A stretch of DNA of 64,000 nucleotides from contig VXCM01000447.1 in assembly GCA_014773175.1 (NCBI GenBank), positions 62,001-126,000 of the forward strand, given 5' to 3'. Each line of letters begins with the position of its first letter. The first letter of the stretch is position 1. Source of the DNA: Lucifuga dentata (lineage: Eukaryota > Chordata > Actinopteri > Ophidiiformes > Bythitidae). Made by a program: the position numbers and the translations under genes. Under the pieces are notes generated by a model, which saw only the letters and a list, made by a program, of their open reading frames with translations, made no database searches and was not told where the DNA came from. Below are positions 1 to 13,458 of this stretch, one piece after another.

Positions 1-227
1 AGTACTATACTAAGTACATGCTGGATAGTGTGCTAGCTAATGTTGCTGGCATATGGGAGATTAAGAGATGAAATGTATGATAAAAGGAGGAAAAATTGTA
101 GATGGTGTGAAAATCCATGGAGCAAATGTACGAGGGAAACAAAGAAAGCAAAATAAAAAGACAGAAACACAGGGAGAAAGACAAGACACAGCAGTAGCTT
201 TTCCAGACATCCTTCCCAGAGTTAAGG

Positions 228-380
228 TCTGGAGCTGGAAGAGGAGAGGAGAGGAGAGGAGAGGAGAGGAGCGGACCAGAGAGGAGAGGAGAGGTGAGGA
301 AANTGGAGCTGGAAGAGGAAAGGAGCGGAGCGGAGCGTTGAGGAAAGGAGAGGAGAGGAGAGGAGAGGAGAGGAGAGGAG
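228..380. repeat. purine-rich GGAGA minisatellite with assembly join
   Basis: Mostly AGGAG/GGAGA units on the plus strand, interrupted by GGAGC units. The phrase TGGAGCTGGAAGAGGA occurs on both sides of the N at 303, so part of the array is probably a contig overlap that was not merged. Confidence 0.8.
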
Positions 381-1589
381 ATTGCCTGGGCCTCATTGCT
401 CTCAGTTCTCAGCTAAAGGAGTGTCAGCCGGTGGGGTTCCAGTTAGGGGGAAAGGCGGCATCCTGTGCCAAGTTGGCTGGGGCCTCCTCCTCGAAATTCC
501 AGCTTTCCCCAGCACAGCCAAAAACTCAAGTCAGTTCTATGCTCTGGCAATGGTGAGACGAGGGGCTACTGAGGGGGCATACAGAATACACTCCCGCCAC
601 TCACCCAGCAGGAACAGGGGAAAGGAAGAAGAGAAAGAGCGCTGAGACAAGAGGAAGTTCAAACAGTGGCATGTGAAAGCAGCAGGAGTGATAGGTACAG
701 TGTGAACGTCAGAAAGAAGAAGAAAAATGCAGGAAGGGGAGAGAGGGAGCAATGCTATTTGAATTAGGGCAGGAATAGAGGGAAACAGAACACCTGGATG
801 GTGGAAAGGTGAATGAGTGCAAGAGTGAAAAGAAGACAAACTGTAGAACCCTAGAATGTGTTAGAGAGCAAAATAGAACGTGATACTGTGATGCAGATCT
901 GGAGATGGATGGAGACAGTCAAAAATGATTAGACAGAGTAATAACAGAGAGGCAGACAGATAATATGAACATAGAAAATGAAGCATAGAAAGGATGACAT
1001 GCATGCTTTTTTTCTCCCAAGACAGCATCCCAAGCTAGAGCTGACATGTCTAAATAGGGAAAAGAATGAAATCTGACCTCCCAAAACTATCACTTTAGTA
1101 ATAGTGGGAATATGGGAATATAGCTTCCTCTTTGCTTTATCCGCACCTGTGTTTATTGTGGCTTGGAGCCCTATTGAGACGTGGCCACGGGGATTATAAT
1201 GCCAGGTGGGGTCATGTGAAAAGAACTTGTCAATTTCTTCAAATCCAGATATAATTCATCTTGATCGTGTGAATAGGCTATTAAGCTTATCTAGACTGAG
1301 GCACTCTGGCCATGTTGTATCGTTTGTGTCAATTCTCCATCCAACTCGCTCGTTCTCTATCCAACTCATTGACAATCTCTCACACGTACAGACAGATGGA
1401 CAGAAGGTCCTGTCATTATAGTGTCCAATTTCTTTGCAAACTACAACTACGTGTCAGACAGGGTCTCTCGCACACGGACACACATGCACACACTTACACA
1501 CATCCATGAGCACTGCAGTTGGTGGAAAAACACACAGCCAACTCAGTCATCCAGCAATCTGACAGGGATTAAGTGGCCAGTTCATAGAG

Positions 1590-1631
1590 GCTCACACATG
1601 TGAATGCATGCATGCATTCACATGTGTGAGC
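1590..1631. repeat. 42-bp perfect palindrome
   Basis: Arm GCTCACACATGTGAATGCATG (1590-1610) is followed with no spacer by its exact reverse complement (1611-1631). The symmetry stops at the next base pair (G versus A). It lies 18 bp from a TC tract. Confidence 0.95.
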
Positions 1632-1644
1632 ACACACACTTGCA

Positions 1645-1648
<4 letters not shown>

Positions 1649-1677
<29 letters not shown>
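1649..1677. repeat. (TC)n microsatellite
   Basis: Uninterrupted TC dinucleotides of about 28 nt on the plus strand, close to the 42-bp palindrome. Confidence 0.9.
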
Positions 1678-1680
<3 letters not shown>

Positions 1681-2154
1681 CTATCTCTCTGTGCGTTCAA
1701 GCAATGAGGGGGAGCAAAATGATTATCAGACGGCAGGAAAACTGGACAGGAAACCATCCATCTATTCATAAAACAAAACAAGGTAGGAGATGCCAGCCAG
1801 TCAACTGCATAAAATAAGCTGACTCACCCTTTTAAAAAGCATAATGATTTCCAGAGTTCTTTACAGGAGCCTAAAGTGATTAGAGGATCTAATGGCATTT
1901 TGATTCTTATAAGGAAGCAGAATTACATTACAGCCTCTGTATTTTGGAGAATAATACCAAAAACAGCATCAGTCATATCCAAATAGCCAATATGGTGATA
2001 CCAGAGATGACATATAGTAATTGTAAAATTGTAAGGTATAATGATGGTAAATTAGTACTCACTCATTTCTATTTCCAATATTTTCCTAGACAGTAATTAC
2101 ACAAATGACTGCAAGTATTAAAAGAATTAAGATGCATTTGCCATAATGACATAC

Positions 2155-2246
2155 CAACACAGTTGAAGAAGGGCTCTTTCTTGCAATGGCTGGAGCAACC
2201 ATCCCCATTCATGGAGTTCATATCATCACATTCCTCTCCTTTGGAA
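2155..2246 (-). CDS. pappa: pappa exon 9 (last exon in window)
   Basis: Residues about 958-988. It reads [31 protein letters not shown], matching the PAPPA segment EQCDDMNKINGDGCSLFC. The acceptor CTTGCTTTAG|T follows a short 98-bp intron; the donor TTG|GTATGT starts at 2154. It ends in phase 1, so the gene continues to the left of the window. The cysteine pattern C-D-D-M-N...D-G-C is calcium-loop-like and conserved in the family. Confidence 0.9.
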
Positions 2247-2910
2247 CTAAAGCAAGGAGGGGGTACTTAGAAAACCTCCATATACACATTACCATATTGA
2301 TGATTATTTGAGTACTTATATTTTGACTGTGTTTTTGACTCTTACCTCTGGATGCGTCCATCACCACAGTAGGGTGCTCCCAGTTCGTGCACCAGAGGTG
2401 GGGAGGGTNCCTCTGGATGCGTCCATCACCACAGTAGGGTGCTCCCAGTTCGTGCACCAGAGGTGGGGAGGGTTCACTTTCACTCCGACTGGAGATAGTT
2501 TGGACCTGGTAGGTGTAGACGACATGTTGCACCACATCCCTGCAGAGAGAGCAATGTAAAGACAAAGAACAATCACAGTAAATACGAATGCCTTGTACCT
2601 GTTGCCAACCTTGAAACACCTATCATTGCTCCATAACCATAACTCCACACACATTTTACACATTCAACTATCTTGAGCACCCATGACACGACTGAGCGTT
2701 TAGCCATCTTGGCTAAGTCCAGCCTTGCTTTGTTTCCTTATCATGTCCAATCAAGGAACCATCGTGACACAAAATGGACACGACAAATGTAACTGTACTA
2801 CTGAGTTAATATGCTACTCACTTGCAAGTATAAGTTGTCATGATGGTTTCTTGAGTCACCATGATAAGGAATGGCTATGACCTCAATTTAGGGCCAAAAA
2901 GTCTAAAAGG

Positions 2911-2942
<32 letters not shown>

Positions 2943-5900
2943 CATAAATAAGAAGACAACAAAAAAGCTGTAAACAGCAAAAAAAAAAGAAAAAAGGAAA
3001 GTAAATGAGGCAGAAACTGTATGTACAGTATATATATATATATATACACACACATATACATATATAGACATGTGTGCCCATGATTACATATCACTGCAAA
3101 ATGGCTCCAGTAGGAGTGAACAACATGCAGTCAGAGATTTCTGGTAGGATGAAAACAAGGGCTCAACAATCCCCAAAAGTATGGAAATAATTTACAAAAC
3201 ACAATATCAGTTCTACTGTTCTGCAAGTTGTGCAATGCTGCCCTGAAGTACAACAAAAGTACATCTGCCATGCACAACCATTTCAAACTGAAATATCCAC
3301 TGCTAGTTACAGACAAGAACAGACAACCTTTAACTGTCCACTTCATTGTCAATGACATGAGACCACCCTGTGCTGTTTCTTGAAAAAATCTTGAAGTATA
3401 TATTCATGTTTCACCCCGCTGTACAAAACACTGAAAGCTTAGCTTCATTCACCACCCATAAACATCTTGCAAAATGGATCCATACATTACAATCACTGCT
3501 CACTACATTAAAGACATCTCAGAGTTAGGTTATGCCTGTGAGACATACCACCATAAACATCACCCAGATGTTGAATGAAACAATCAGTGAGTGGGTTGAG
3601 TTCTAATTGTTTTTGTACCATTCCCAACAAGGCAAGGGGCATGAACCTGGAAATGAAGATCTGTGAGAACTTTCCTTCCTCATGATATGGGTTGCAGTGG
3701 ATGCAGCTATAAAAGAAGGGTTGAACATACTCGATACTGATGCTACAAGACATGTCTGCAGATATTTTTGTTATTCTGCAGCAGATGCATTTTGAGTTTT
3801 GAAGAACACTGTGGACCAACAAGCAGAATTCGTGAATGAAGATGAGACTCAAAAAGAATTTGCCAATGCAGATTACAAAAGAGAGGAGCCAGCGGTGCAA
3901 AGGGAAAAAAATACTATGGAAGTGACTTTCAAGAGTTCTTTAGACTGCCCTACGAACGCAAAAAGAAGAAGGGAGGAAATAAAGTTGCAGATGAGGAACA
4001 GGATATTTTGCAAATTCCCTACACCCCTACCATGGAAAATCCACTGAAGTGTTGGGCACATAATACCAACTGTCCCAGCCACACACATGTACACACACAC
4101 AACCAAAAAAAAAAAAAAATNAAAAAAAAAAAAAAATCTGTACTCCTGCAACTCCTACTATACAATAAAGAGAATGTATATGTTAGGATGCATGCACAAA
4201 TACAATATGCTGCCTTTCTGCTCCACTGACAGTTCATTACGGACCAAAAACACTGATTAGAATGACTTCCATAAAGTGAAATGCAATGTGGCATCATGAA
4301 GGATGGTTTAAATGCTCCAAACATCTCTGCCGTCTTATTTCCAGTAAGGTGAGCTCAGAACATTGAAACCAAAATAGCTAACTCGACACAATAGAACAAA
4401 TGAGTGAGTGAAATGCATATGCTCTCTGTTATTCATTGTATAAGGGGATAGGAATCCATACGTTTTGTATAATCATGGCTAGTATTGATTGAATACATGG
4501 CAAAAGTGAGCAACATGAGTGGAGGACAATAATGGTAAATTAGGGTAAATGGGACCAATAGGTTAGTCATAGATCATTTCATGTGGACCATCAAGTAGAC
4601 TTAATTTTGGAATGCCTTCTGCAATGCTGCAAATGCAGTGACATGCATGCAAGGATGTTGAATGTACACGTGAGTACCAAGACATACATGGATTCATATG
4701 CCCACAATGATAGTATCAAAAGCTGCAGTAGGCATACTGAAGCTATATAACAAGATACACATGGATATATATATATATATGTCTATCTATCTATCTATCT
4801 ATAGTGTGTGTATATATATATATATAAAATGTATACACACTTTGAATGATTATAACTCACTCAAGCTTTCTTTTTTTTTTTTTTTTTTTTTTTCCAGGTG
4901 CAACTGATTTGAAGTAATGGCAGAAGCAAGATTAAGCAAAAGATTCTACACTTGTCTTCTTTAACTTGGATTATAAAACCTAGAGATATCTTAATAAATA
5001 TTATATTTATAATTATTCAGAGTGTGTATACATTTTTTGGGGGACACCCTGTATATATATATATGTCTGCTGAATGTGGCCTTCAAAACTATACAGAATT
5101 ACAAGTAAAAAATATAAGTGAAGAACCCATACCATCCTCAGTACTTTCCCCACATTAATAAAGTCTGATGCCTGCTTTCACAGATTGTATAAATGAGGAT
5201 CTGCATTCCAGAAGTCATTAATTGCGCAGCAGCTCCCACGTACTGTTAAAGTGTGTGAGTGTGGACTCTGTCTGGTCATACTGATGAGGATGGGGTTCTT
5301 TTCCTGTGGTCCCAAATAAAATGTTTGGGTCTGCATAATAGCAGACCTTGAAGGAAAGAATCTAGGCAAATTGAACTTAGGCAGCAGTTTGCTAGTTTGC
5401 ATAGTAAACATACATCCTTTCCTCAGGCAAGGGCTCTCCCAGAACATGGCAGTAGATCTCCTGTCTAATTGCTCTGGTCATGATCCAAAGGTAATATAGC
5501 TTCCTTCTAACCTAACAATTCTATCTATATAACTAGTGCCCCCCCCTTCCAAGGATCTACAGTATAATAACTACAGGAAGAAGACTATGAAGGATTGCAG
5601 GCCATGGGAGCAGTTGAACTCTATACTTTATCCATGGTTTAGAGCCAGCAGGGAGGGAGGGATCTTATAAGATCAGACACATTGCTCACTATGGGAATTT
5701 ATGTTATTTACAGAGGCGAAACCTGACTGTTGCCAGCTGGGTGCGTTATATGGATTTAGCCTTTTTAAAACAAGAATTTCCACAGAGATTGTGAAGATCA
5801 TTTCTGATTCACACAGATCCAAAGGTGATCCATGATATTTGTAAAGTTGTTATACAGACAGTGCCTCTGTGTTCTGTATTGGATTAAGAGGTGCACTGCA

Positions 5901-8900
5901 AAGTAACATGTTGTCTGGGGGCCATAACGCACATTAGATTGTACAGGATCAATCCTGCTGTTCTTCATAGCGAGATAACAACTGTGTAACTACGGCTTTG
6001 AGTCTTTTCCCAATTAGTTGCACATGAGTCCTCCTGACCTTATTGATAATCACCATGCTGTGATAGGCTTTGTCTCCGATATAGTGCAGATGCATTACAA
6101 ATGTTCTATGAATTCCTCATCTCTTTGAGTATTGGTGAGAAGATTCTATATAAATAAATTTCATAATGACAGGGTCTGCATATGTGGGAAAGCATTTATG
6201 GTCTGTCATCTGAGATCACAATTGATGTGGTACAATCACTTGACATGTGCATGAGATGATAATATCTGGTGACAGCCATCACATCTGGAGGTCATCCAGA
6301 ATTCATAAAACCACGCTTAAATCTGGAACACTTCATTCATATGCCATTCATAGTCTAAAGAACTTTGCTCCAGGAGCAAACAAGGTGTCCTGTTTAAAGC
6401 TTTCATGTTTTTTTGAGTGTCCAGATATTTTTCTCAAGAACCCTGTCGGAAAATAGGTTTTTTAAAATTTTTTTTATATATCTCACCTCACTGTCAAAAT
6501 CAGGCACAAGGCACTTATCGGTACATATGCTTTTTAAAAGTGTTTAGATAGCACCAGGTGATTACATATGGAAGCATGTGTAAATGCACGTGCCTGCTAG
6601 TGGTAGCAAGAGTGTATTGGTTTGTGCCTGTGTTTATATGTGTGTGCGTGCCTTCATTGATGTGAGCAGTTGGCATGTGTGTGACCATGCATATGTATGT
6701 GTTTCCGCTCTAGAGCTGCTTGTTGTTTTTAGCTAAGAGAGCCCAGATGAGAAGAACAGATAAATCTAAGAAAGTTGAGTAACACTCTTAGATTGAGCCT
6801 GCAAGAACAACAAATAAAGCAATACCCATTTTGTCATTGTGACAGCTGACATGCATTTGAGGTTTCACCTCTATTAATTTTACAGCTGAGTCCAATGAAT
6901 AAGTTTATTCTAATGTTATTTGTTTAGGCCTAAAAAAGGAGTGCTCTAAAAGGGAGAACAGAAGATACTTTTATGGAAAACATCTCTGTTCTTCCATTTT
7001 GAATGTGGTAAATGTATGCACTGACAGGAGACATCTGTGTTCCTAGTCAACTATTTTTTCTCAGCACTAATGTCATATAAAAGCAGTTCCATTTCAGTGA
7101 TCAATTGATCAAATGATCAACTGATCAACTGATCAATTGATTGGTTCGTAGGTAGGTAGGTAGGTAGGTAGTTAGGGTATTACACCATATAACAGTTGAA
7201 CCAAAGACAGTGGGGGTAATTCATGACAGTTAATTTAAAAATTAGTTAATTAAAAAAAAGTTAATTAAAACAAAAAAATCACACAAACTATAAGGTGCCA
7301 AACTAAAAAGTTAGTTATCACTAACGTGATAATAAACAACTAAGTGGGGCTTATATGTCAAATTTATTCATCACTAACACTTGTGGGGCAAATACAGTTT
7401 AGAAAATACCTAGATATCAAACCAATTAAATTCACCATCAGAATGAAACATTAAAATTTTTTGCTGGTGTTTTTTTTATGAATCGTAAGCTACATTTTGA
7501 GGTGATACCATAGCAATGCTTCTTTCAACACAAATGATAAAAAAGGCCAGTAAGGGACCCTTATTTATGCAGGAACATGGATGTGCAACATATTTGCCCT
7601 TACCTGCGCATTAAATCTGGCACTGTATTTTATATATGACCACCAATGTCTCTTACACTACTATGCAGATGATGTTCAACTGTATCTCTCCTTCTCCCCT
7701 TCTGATACACAAGCTCAAGTGGGGATCTTCAGAAGCCAGTGATCCAGAGATCCCTGCAAAATCCTCTGACAATGCCTATCTAATTTACCAAAACCCTTGG
7801 TGCAATCAAACTGTCCCAGTACACCTACTGCAGAAGCAGCAGTCATTGCTACGTTTTCACTACTCCCAAAATCTTTGTGCGATTATTGTCTAAGGTCAGC
7901 AATTACCGTATATACTGCTCTGATTCAAACACATGGTTAAAAGACATTTAACTAGACTTTGACCAGAAATGAAGTCATATCTGTGTTATCCCTGTCATTT
8001 TGAACCAGGGAACCATAGTTCAGTCTCAGGGATGTATAGTAAAATTCCAAACACAATCCACTTCCACTTGCCTGACAAATCAGTTTTGCCTGTCACACAA
8101 ACAATCTGCAAATAAACACAGTTTATCTTATATGTCCTTTCATATTACATTAATGGGAAAATCATATTGTGTTTTGTGCTTACCTGGTCATGATTATATG
8201 GTCGGAAGAGCAACAAGACCTACACCCATAACCCCAGTTAGTCAAAGATTAGCTCTATAAGTAGCCATTTTCAGCCAGTGCATATAAACCTTATATAAAA
8301 TGTAATCATAACATGTATAGCACTCCACAGGTCATACTCGCTGGGCTGTCATCAATAATCTCCTTAGTATAAGATATCTAAAAGTATAAGGAATTGTGAT
8401 CACCATGTGACTTTTTTCAGACAAGTCACACATGTTGGCATTCTTGCCCTCAGGTCACAACATGGTAAAAAATTTGACTGCAGCTTCCAAAAACTATTTT
8501 CAACTACTAATTTTTAAACTTAACACCAGCACGGAATTCCACATTCTACTCCAAATCCTTATGTGAAGTATGCTTCAAATCTTTCCCAGCCCTCCCTGAA
8601 CCCTAAACTCTGACCCTAACCAGGAGTTGCATCCAGGCCAGCCCACCCACAGTCCCTTACTTCACCCAAGGTTCATATCCTGTGTATCCCCTGACACATG
8701 AAAACACACAGACTAGACAGATGATGACTGTTGACCTTAATATTACTTTAGAATGCTAGTAGAGCTGTTCTTACTTTGTATTGTTAAATTGGAATTTTCT
8801 TATATACTCCAAAATGACCCATAGTTTTGACCCAAATCACCTGTGCAGCCATTAACCAAAGAATCCAACCCTCTTCTTGCACATTTACAGGCCTGCCATA

Positions 8901-11900
8901 CTACTTCTGAAACTTTTTTTTTTTTTTAAACTAGGTCCAATTTATTCCTGGGTAATTGGTTGGTCCCATTCCTGGAATAAAGAGAGCTGGGAAAAGTTTG
9001 GTGAGTGCCCTAGCTATCCCAGGACCCACTCTCTCTGATGAATATGGTTCATATTAGGAGGATTACAAAAGGCTCAGTGCTCATGTTCAACTTCTTATAA
9101 AGAAAGAGAGAAGGGTGAGGGGAGGGGGCTACCTGTCACCGAGAAATTTGGCCTGAAAAAGACAATCATTTACAAATGAGGAGCTGTTTAAGGGGCAATT
9201 TGGCCAGATATACCAAGAAACAAAGATCAGCAGGGATCAGTGGACATAAAAATGGTGATACAAGGGTGATACAAGGGCCTCATACATTATTTAAAATACA
9301 TGTTTTTTTTTACAGTTACATTAAAATATACCAAATATCAGATCCAAACAAACTCCAATTTTGAGACTGAAATGTTTTTTTTTTTATCATGATTAATCCT
9401 TATTGATTAATGGCATTTCTAAGTTTGCCAGTGAAATAATGCTCTCTGATTGGATAGTTTCATCTGAAAACTCCACCTCCAAAACAAATATTAATGCTGC
9501 TCCAAACTTTTAACAACAATGATGAATTTGACAATTTTTCATGAGAGGAGACATAAGGTAGAGTTTGCAAGGAACATCAAAGTTGTCTGCAAAGGAGCTA
9601 ACCAAGGCGATGGATGGGAAATATAATGGGGCAAAGCTGGGAGTAACAGGGGCACGGTCTGATTACGGGGGGGGGNCGGGGGGGGGTAGTGGTGATGCTT
9701 GATGCTTGAGGGGGGAGGCTGGGAGGTCTTTTCACATCATGGCTGAGATAGGCCCTGACAGCTCTGAAATCCATGTCAGGAAGAGGATTAGTGGCTGGGG
9801 TGTAGCAGAGGGATGGGGTCAAACTACCCCAATCCTCCCACCCTCTCTCTTTATACTTTCTCTACCCCCTGAACGAGCCTAGCCATGATTTACCCCCAGC
9901 TGGTCCAACCTTCCACCCCTATATCTCCTCTTCACTTCACCCTTCTTACTCCAACCATAATTTAACCTATTGCCCTGACCTCCTGGCCTGTGGCCATTCC
10001 AAACAAACCATCACCCATGGATGGAGCCAAAGGAGCCAAGATGTCAACTCTTCCCTTTGCTTTGTGCCCCCAACCCAGATGAAGGTCAGTGGCCTGACAG
10101 TGGGAGGCCAGTCATTCCCCTCTCACCAAGACCTCCATCACTCAGTCCAAACCCATGGAAACATGCTGGAAGAAGAAACTAGCCGTGACAGTCTGATGAA
10201 CTTACTGTGTGGTCAATCAAAGCTCTTCAGCAGCTGGATCTGGAGAATTAACCAAAACACTCTACCTTGGCTTTGTGGTATATCAAAACATCTGGCTGAC
10301 CTTTGCTCTTTACGCCTCCATATCGAACTCTGTGTTTGTTGTAAGAAAGAGAGTGTAATGTGACATTATCTTAGCCAGTTGCTTCATTTCCTACATGCAT
10401 GCACGTGCATTGTTTGCTTTTGATTCTATTCATATTTAATCTCTTGTTTTGAGCATTAAGTTATCCTCCTTTAAAGGGACAGTTCATATTTTTGACACAA
10501 GTGTGAGTTACTCTGTTATAGTCAGATTGATCGATGGATTAGTTTTGGGCAGCCAGTCGTACTCAGACATCTGGCAGGCTCAAGTAACAACACAAAAAAA
10601 ATATTTTACATGTTACATCATGGCTTAAATTATTTTGTTATATATTTGTTATACACATTATTTTCTTATCTCTAATATCTCTCTGCACCTTGGAAAAGGA
10701 ATTACTATCTATTACAACTTGTTTGCATATCAGGTTTAAAGCTAATTCAATTCCCGTGGCAAACAGGCCCAAGTGCAAAATAACAGCTTTTATGTTGTTC
10801 TTTCCTTTGCATATACTGTATATCAATACACTAAATGTAGGTTAATTTCCATTATATTCAAGAGTGACTTACAGTTATTCCTTTATTCCTTTGTGTATCC
10901 TTTTTAAAAAATTTTTCATTATGTATTTTAGTCTTCTTCCTGTAGAGCACCTAAGTGTTTTAGATAAATGCTTCATAAATAAATATACTGTGTATTGCCA
11001 TTATTCCTGAAATACAAAAGAGTTTAAGAAGAATATGATTGTAGCACAGCCACTTAGTTGCTCCAAGCTCTTGTGATCATATAGCAGAGATATGATCCCA
11101 TACGCTCTCACAACACAAAGAGTCAGCCAGTCCCACTGACCACTACCACTGGAATGCAACCACAACTAGTGAAATACACCACAGCAGTAAAACTACCTAC
11201 AGTACATCAGTACTCACTGAAGTGTGTCAAAACCCCCAAATGAATACATCCCTGCTACAGACACAGACACTGCAGTCAACCAGGACTTTAGTGAGGCCAC
11301 CTTATGAAACCCAGGTATCATCACTCCATCTTGCATAACATGCACACTTACACTGTTACTTCTTATCAAGCACTTTCCTTCTCATGTGAACCATGCTGAC
11401 GGCACGATAATGAGATGGCATAACACGCAGCAGTGCCATGTATAGAACAGCCTTTATCTAGTCAGCACATTCCATGAAAGCAAAGCAGTAAACTCTCACC
11501 GCAGTGTGCAGATAATGCCTTCAACAAGCCATCTGTTTGCCCTTGCTTCATAGAACATGGGAAAAAAACAAATGTGGGTAACCATTGACCTGTGACTTAG
11601 GAAACAAATGTTGGGCAGCAGATTTGAAACTGTACAAGTGGCGATGGTTCGCTAAAACTCCTGGGGGCATTCAAAAGGATATCTGGAATTGTTAAAACAT
11701 ATTTTTGAGGACATTTTCCATAGATAAATAAGCACCCCCTTTCTGTTATGTCTAAAAACCTCTAAATACATCACATTAAAGCAGGAAAGAAAATAATATG
11801 TAGTCAGCATTTCTCAACCTCTAACAGAAAATACTTTTGTAAAAACAATTGCTTCCACAAATAAACGGTTTCTTCTCTGCTAGAGGAGAAAAGTACCTTT

Positions 11901-13424
11901 TTGTTACATCCTGACCAACCCTGTATTTTTAATTAACTTTTATCTTCAGAATTTTAGATAACATAAAGGATATAAAGCTTTTGTAGTCATGTTTCAAAAC
12001 AAAATTTCATTTTTTAACAAAACAGATTTTTTTTTCTTTTGCAAATTTCTATGAATTATATTCATGGTGCTGAAACAGTAAAGTCAATCACTCATGAAGG
12101 ATGTAGAGCTATGTGTGCACATTTAAAAATATTAATCTACTGGGTCACTCACCTGTCTGTAAATCGGCGAGTAGGTTCATTCAAAATCAGTCCGTGTGGC
12201 GCGTGGGTGAAGGGTGGCTGGCGCAACAAGCGGTAGTGTAGTGGTTGGCAATGCCTACAAAGTGCACAGTCAGGCTTGGATGCCAACAGGGTGGCATCAA
12301 TCTCTAGATGTTGCTCCATCGTGAAAAACTGCACCCCGTACACCTCTTCCTCTATGTCCAGCTTCAGAGTCAGTGGGGTGTCACAGAAGACATTACTGGG
12401 GCCCAATGAAATGTTGTTCCCACTGACAGTCAGTACCAAGATGTTGTGGATAGCTGGCAGCGCTGTTTCCTCAGGGCTGAAGAAGGTGACCCACACAGTG
12501 AGGGAGTCTGGCACCAGTGAGTAGGGGAACTCCAACTGAAGCATGCAGCCCTGGAGGGGACACTCAGAAATCCCCACAGCACCTTGCTCGATCCCTGCAT
12601 TGGGACTCCAGGTGCGCACGCTTGGCTCACAAGCTTGCTCCACATCTGGTGGGCCTGTGGGATAATGTTACATAAAGAAGCACAGTGTCAGACACAACAT
12701 GAAAACAACCGCGAGACACCAAATAATTCACAGACACAACAACATGACATCAAACACAATTCAGACAACAAGGCAAATGTCACCATGGCCACTTCTAACA
12801 CAAGCATAATAAATAATAGACAAATTGCATGAAGGGATAATGCAAATTACGTACAAAGAGCTTCTCCAAACAGCTAAGATAATAATCTCATAATACATTT
12901 CAAAGCATGTAACATTTTTATGAGTGCTGACAGATGAAGAATTTGCATCAATGATCTCTTTAGTGTATCTACAGTACTTGTGGCATCAAGGTGGATGGGA
13001 AACTGAGAGTTCATTGTGAGTCCATCTGCAGAGGAAAGGCAGAGCTGAGGTGTGTACCTTCTGAGAGGGGCCCCGTGCAGGGTTCTCACTTCAGCAGTCA
13101 TTACAACCTCTAACAGTCACACTCCAGCCATATTTGGAGTCCACACACAGCTAACTCACATTATCCCAAGTGACGTACACTAACATTCATCAAGCACTTT
13201 TTGAAGCCAGCAAGCGGCAGACTCTATGTTCTCCCTCGATTTCCTTTTGTGCATTTCCAAGCTGGCAACCAACGAAGCCATTTGCTAACCTCATTTCTGG
13301 GCACCATGCAAAATTCCAGTGTTTAATCAAGTGAAGACTGAATATGGTTTCCAAGCCACATTATCTCAACACATTTATTATTGTAAGTGTGTGTGTGGCC
13401 AGAGTGGAGGTGAGCTAAAGAGAG

Positions 13425-13458
<34 letters not shown>

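Larger units (their letters stand above)
1..2154. other. pappa intron 9 (partial): low-complexity DNA and a palindrome
   Basis: No PAPPA exon was found here by reading the minus strand. It holds a purine-rich GGAGA minisatellite (about 228-380) with a single-N join at 303, a CA-rich stretch near 1480, a perfect 42-bp palindrome at 1590-1631 and a TC tract at 1649-1677. The remainder looks like unique intron sequence. Confidence 0.6.
2540..12152. other. pappa intron 7 (9.6 kb)
   Basis: It contains the hAT transposase fossil (3145-4080), AT and GATA-type microsatellites at 3027-3062, 4765-4828 and 7147-7172, poly-T at 4870-4892, and single-N joins at 4121 and 9676. A stretch near 5010-5060 carrying GGGGGACACCC may be the end of a mariner-like MITE, but only weakly. 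From 5100 to 12150 apart from these, nothing beyond ordinary intron sequence was recognised. Confidence 0.6.
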
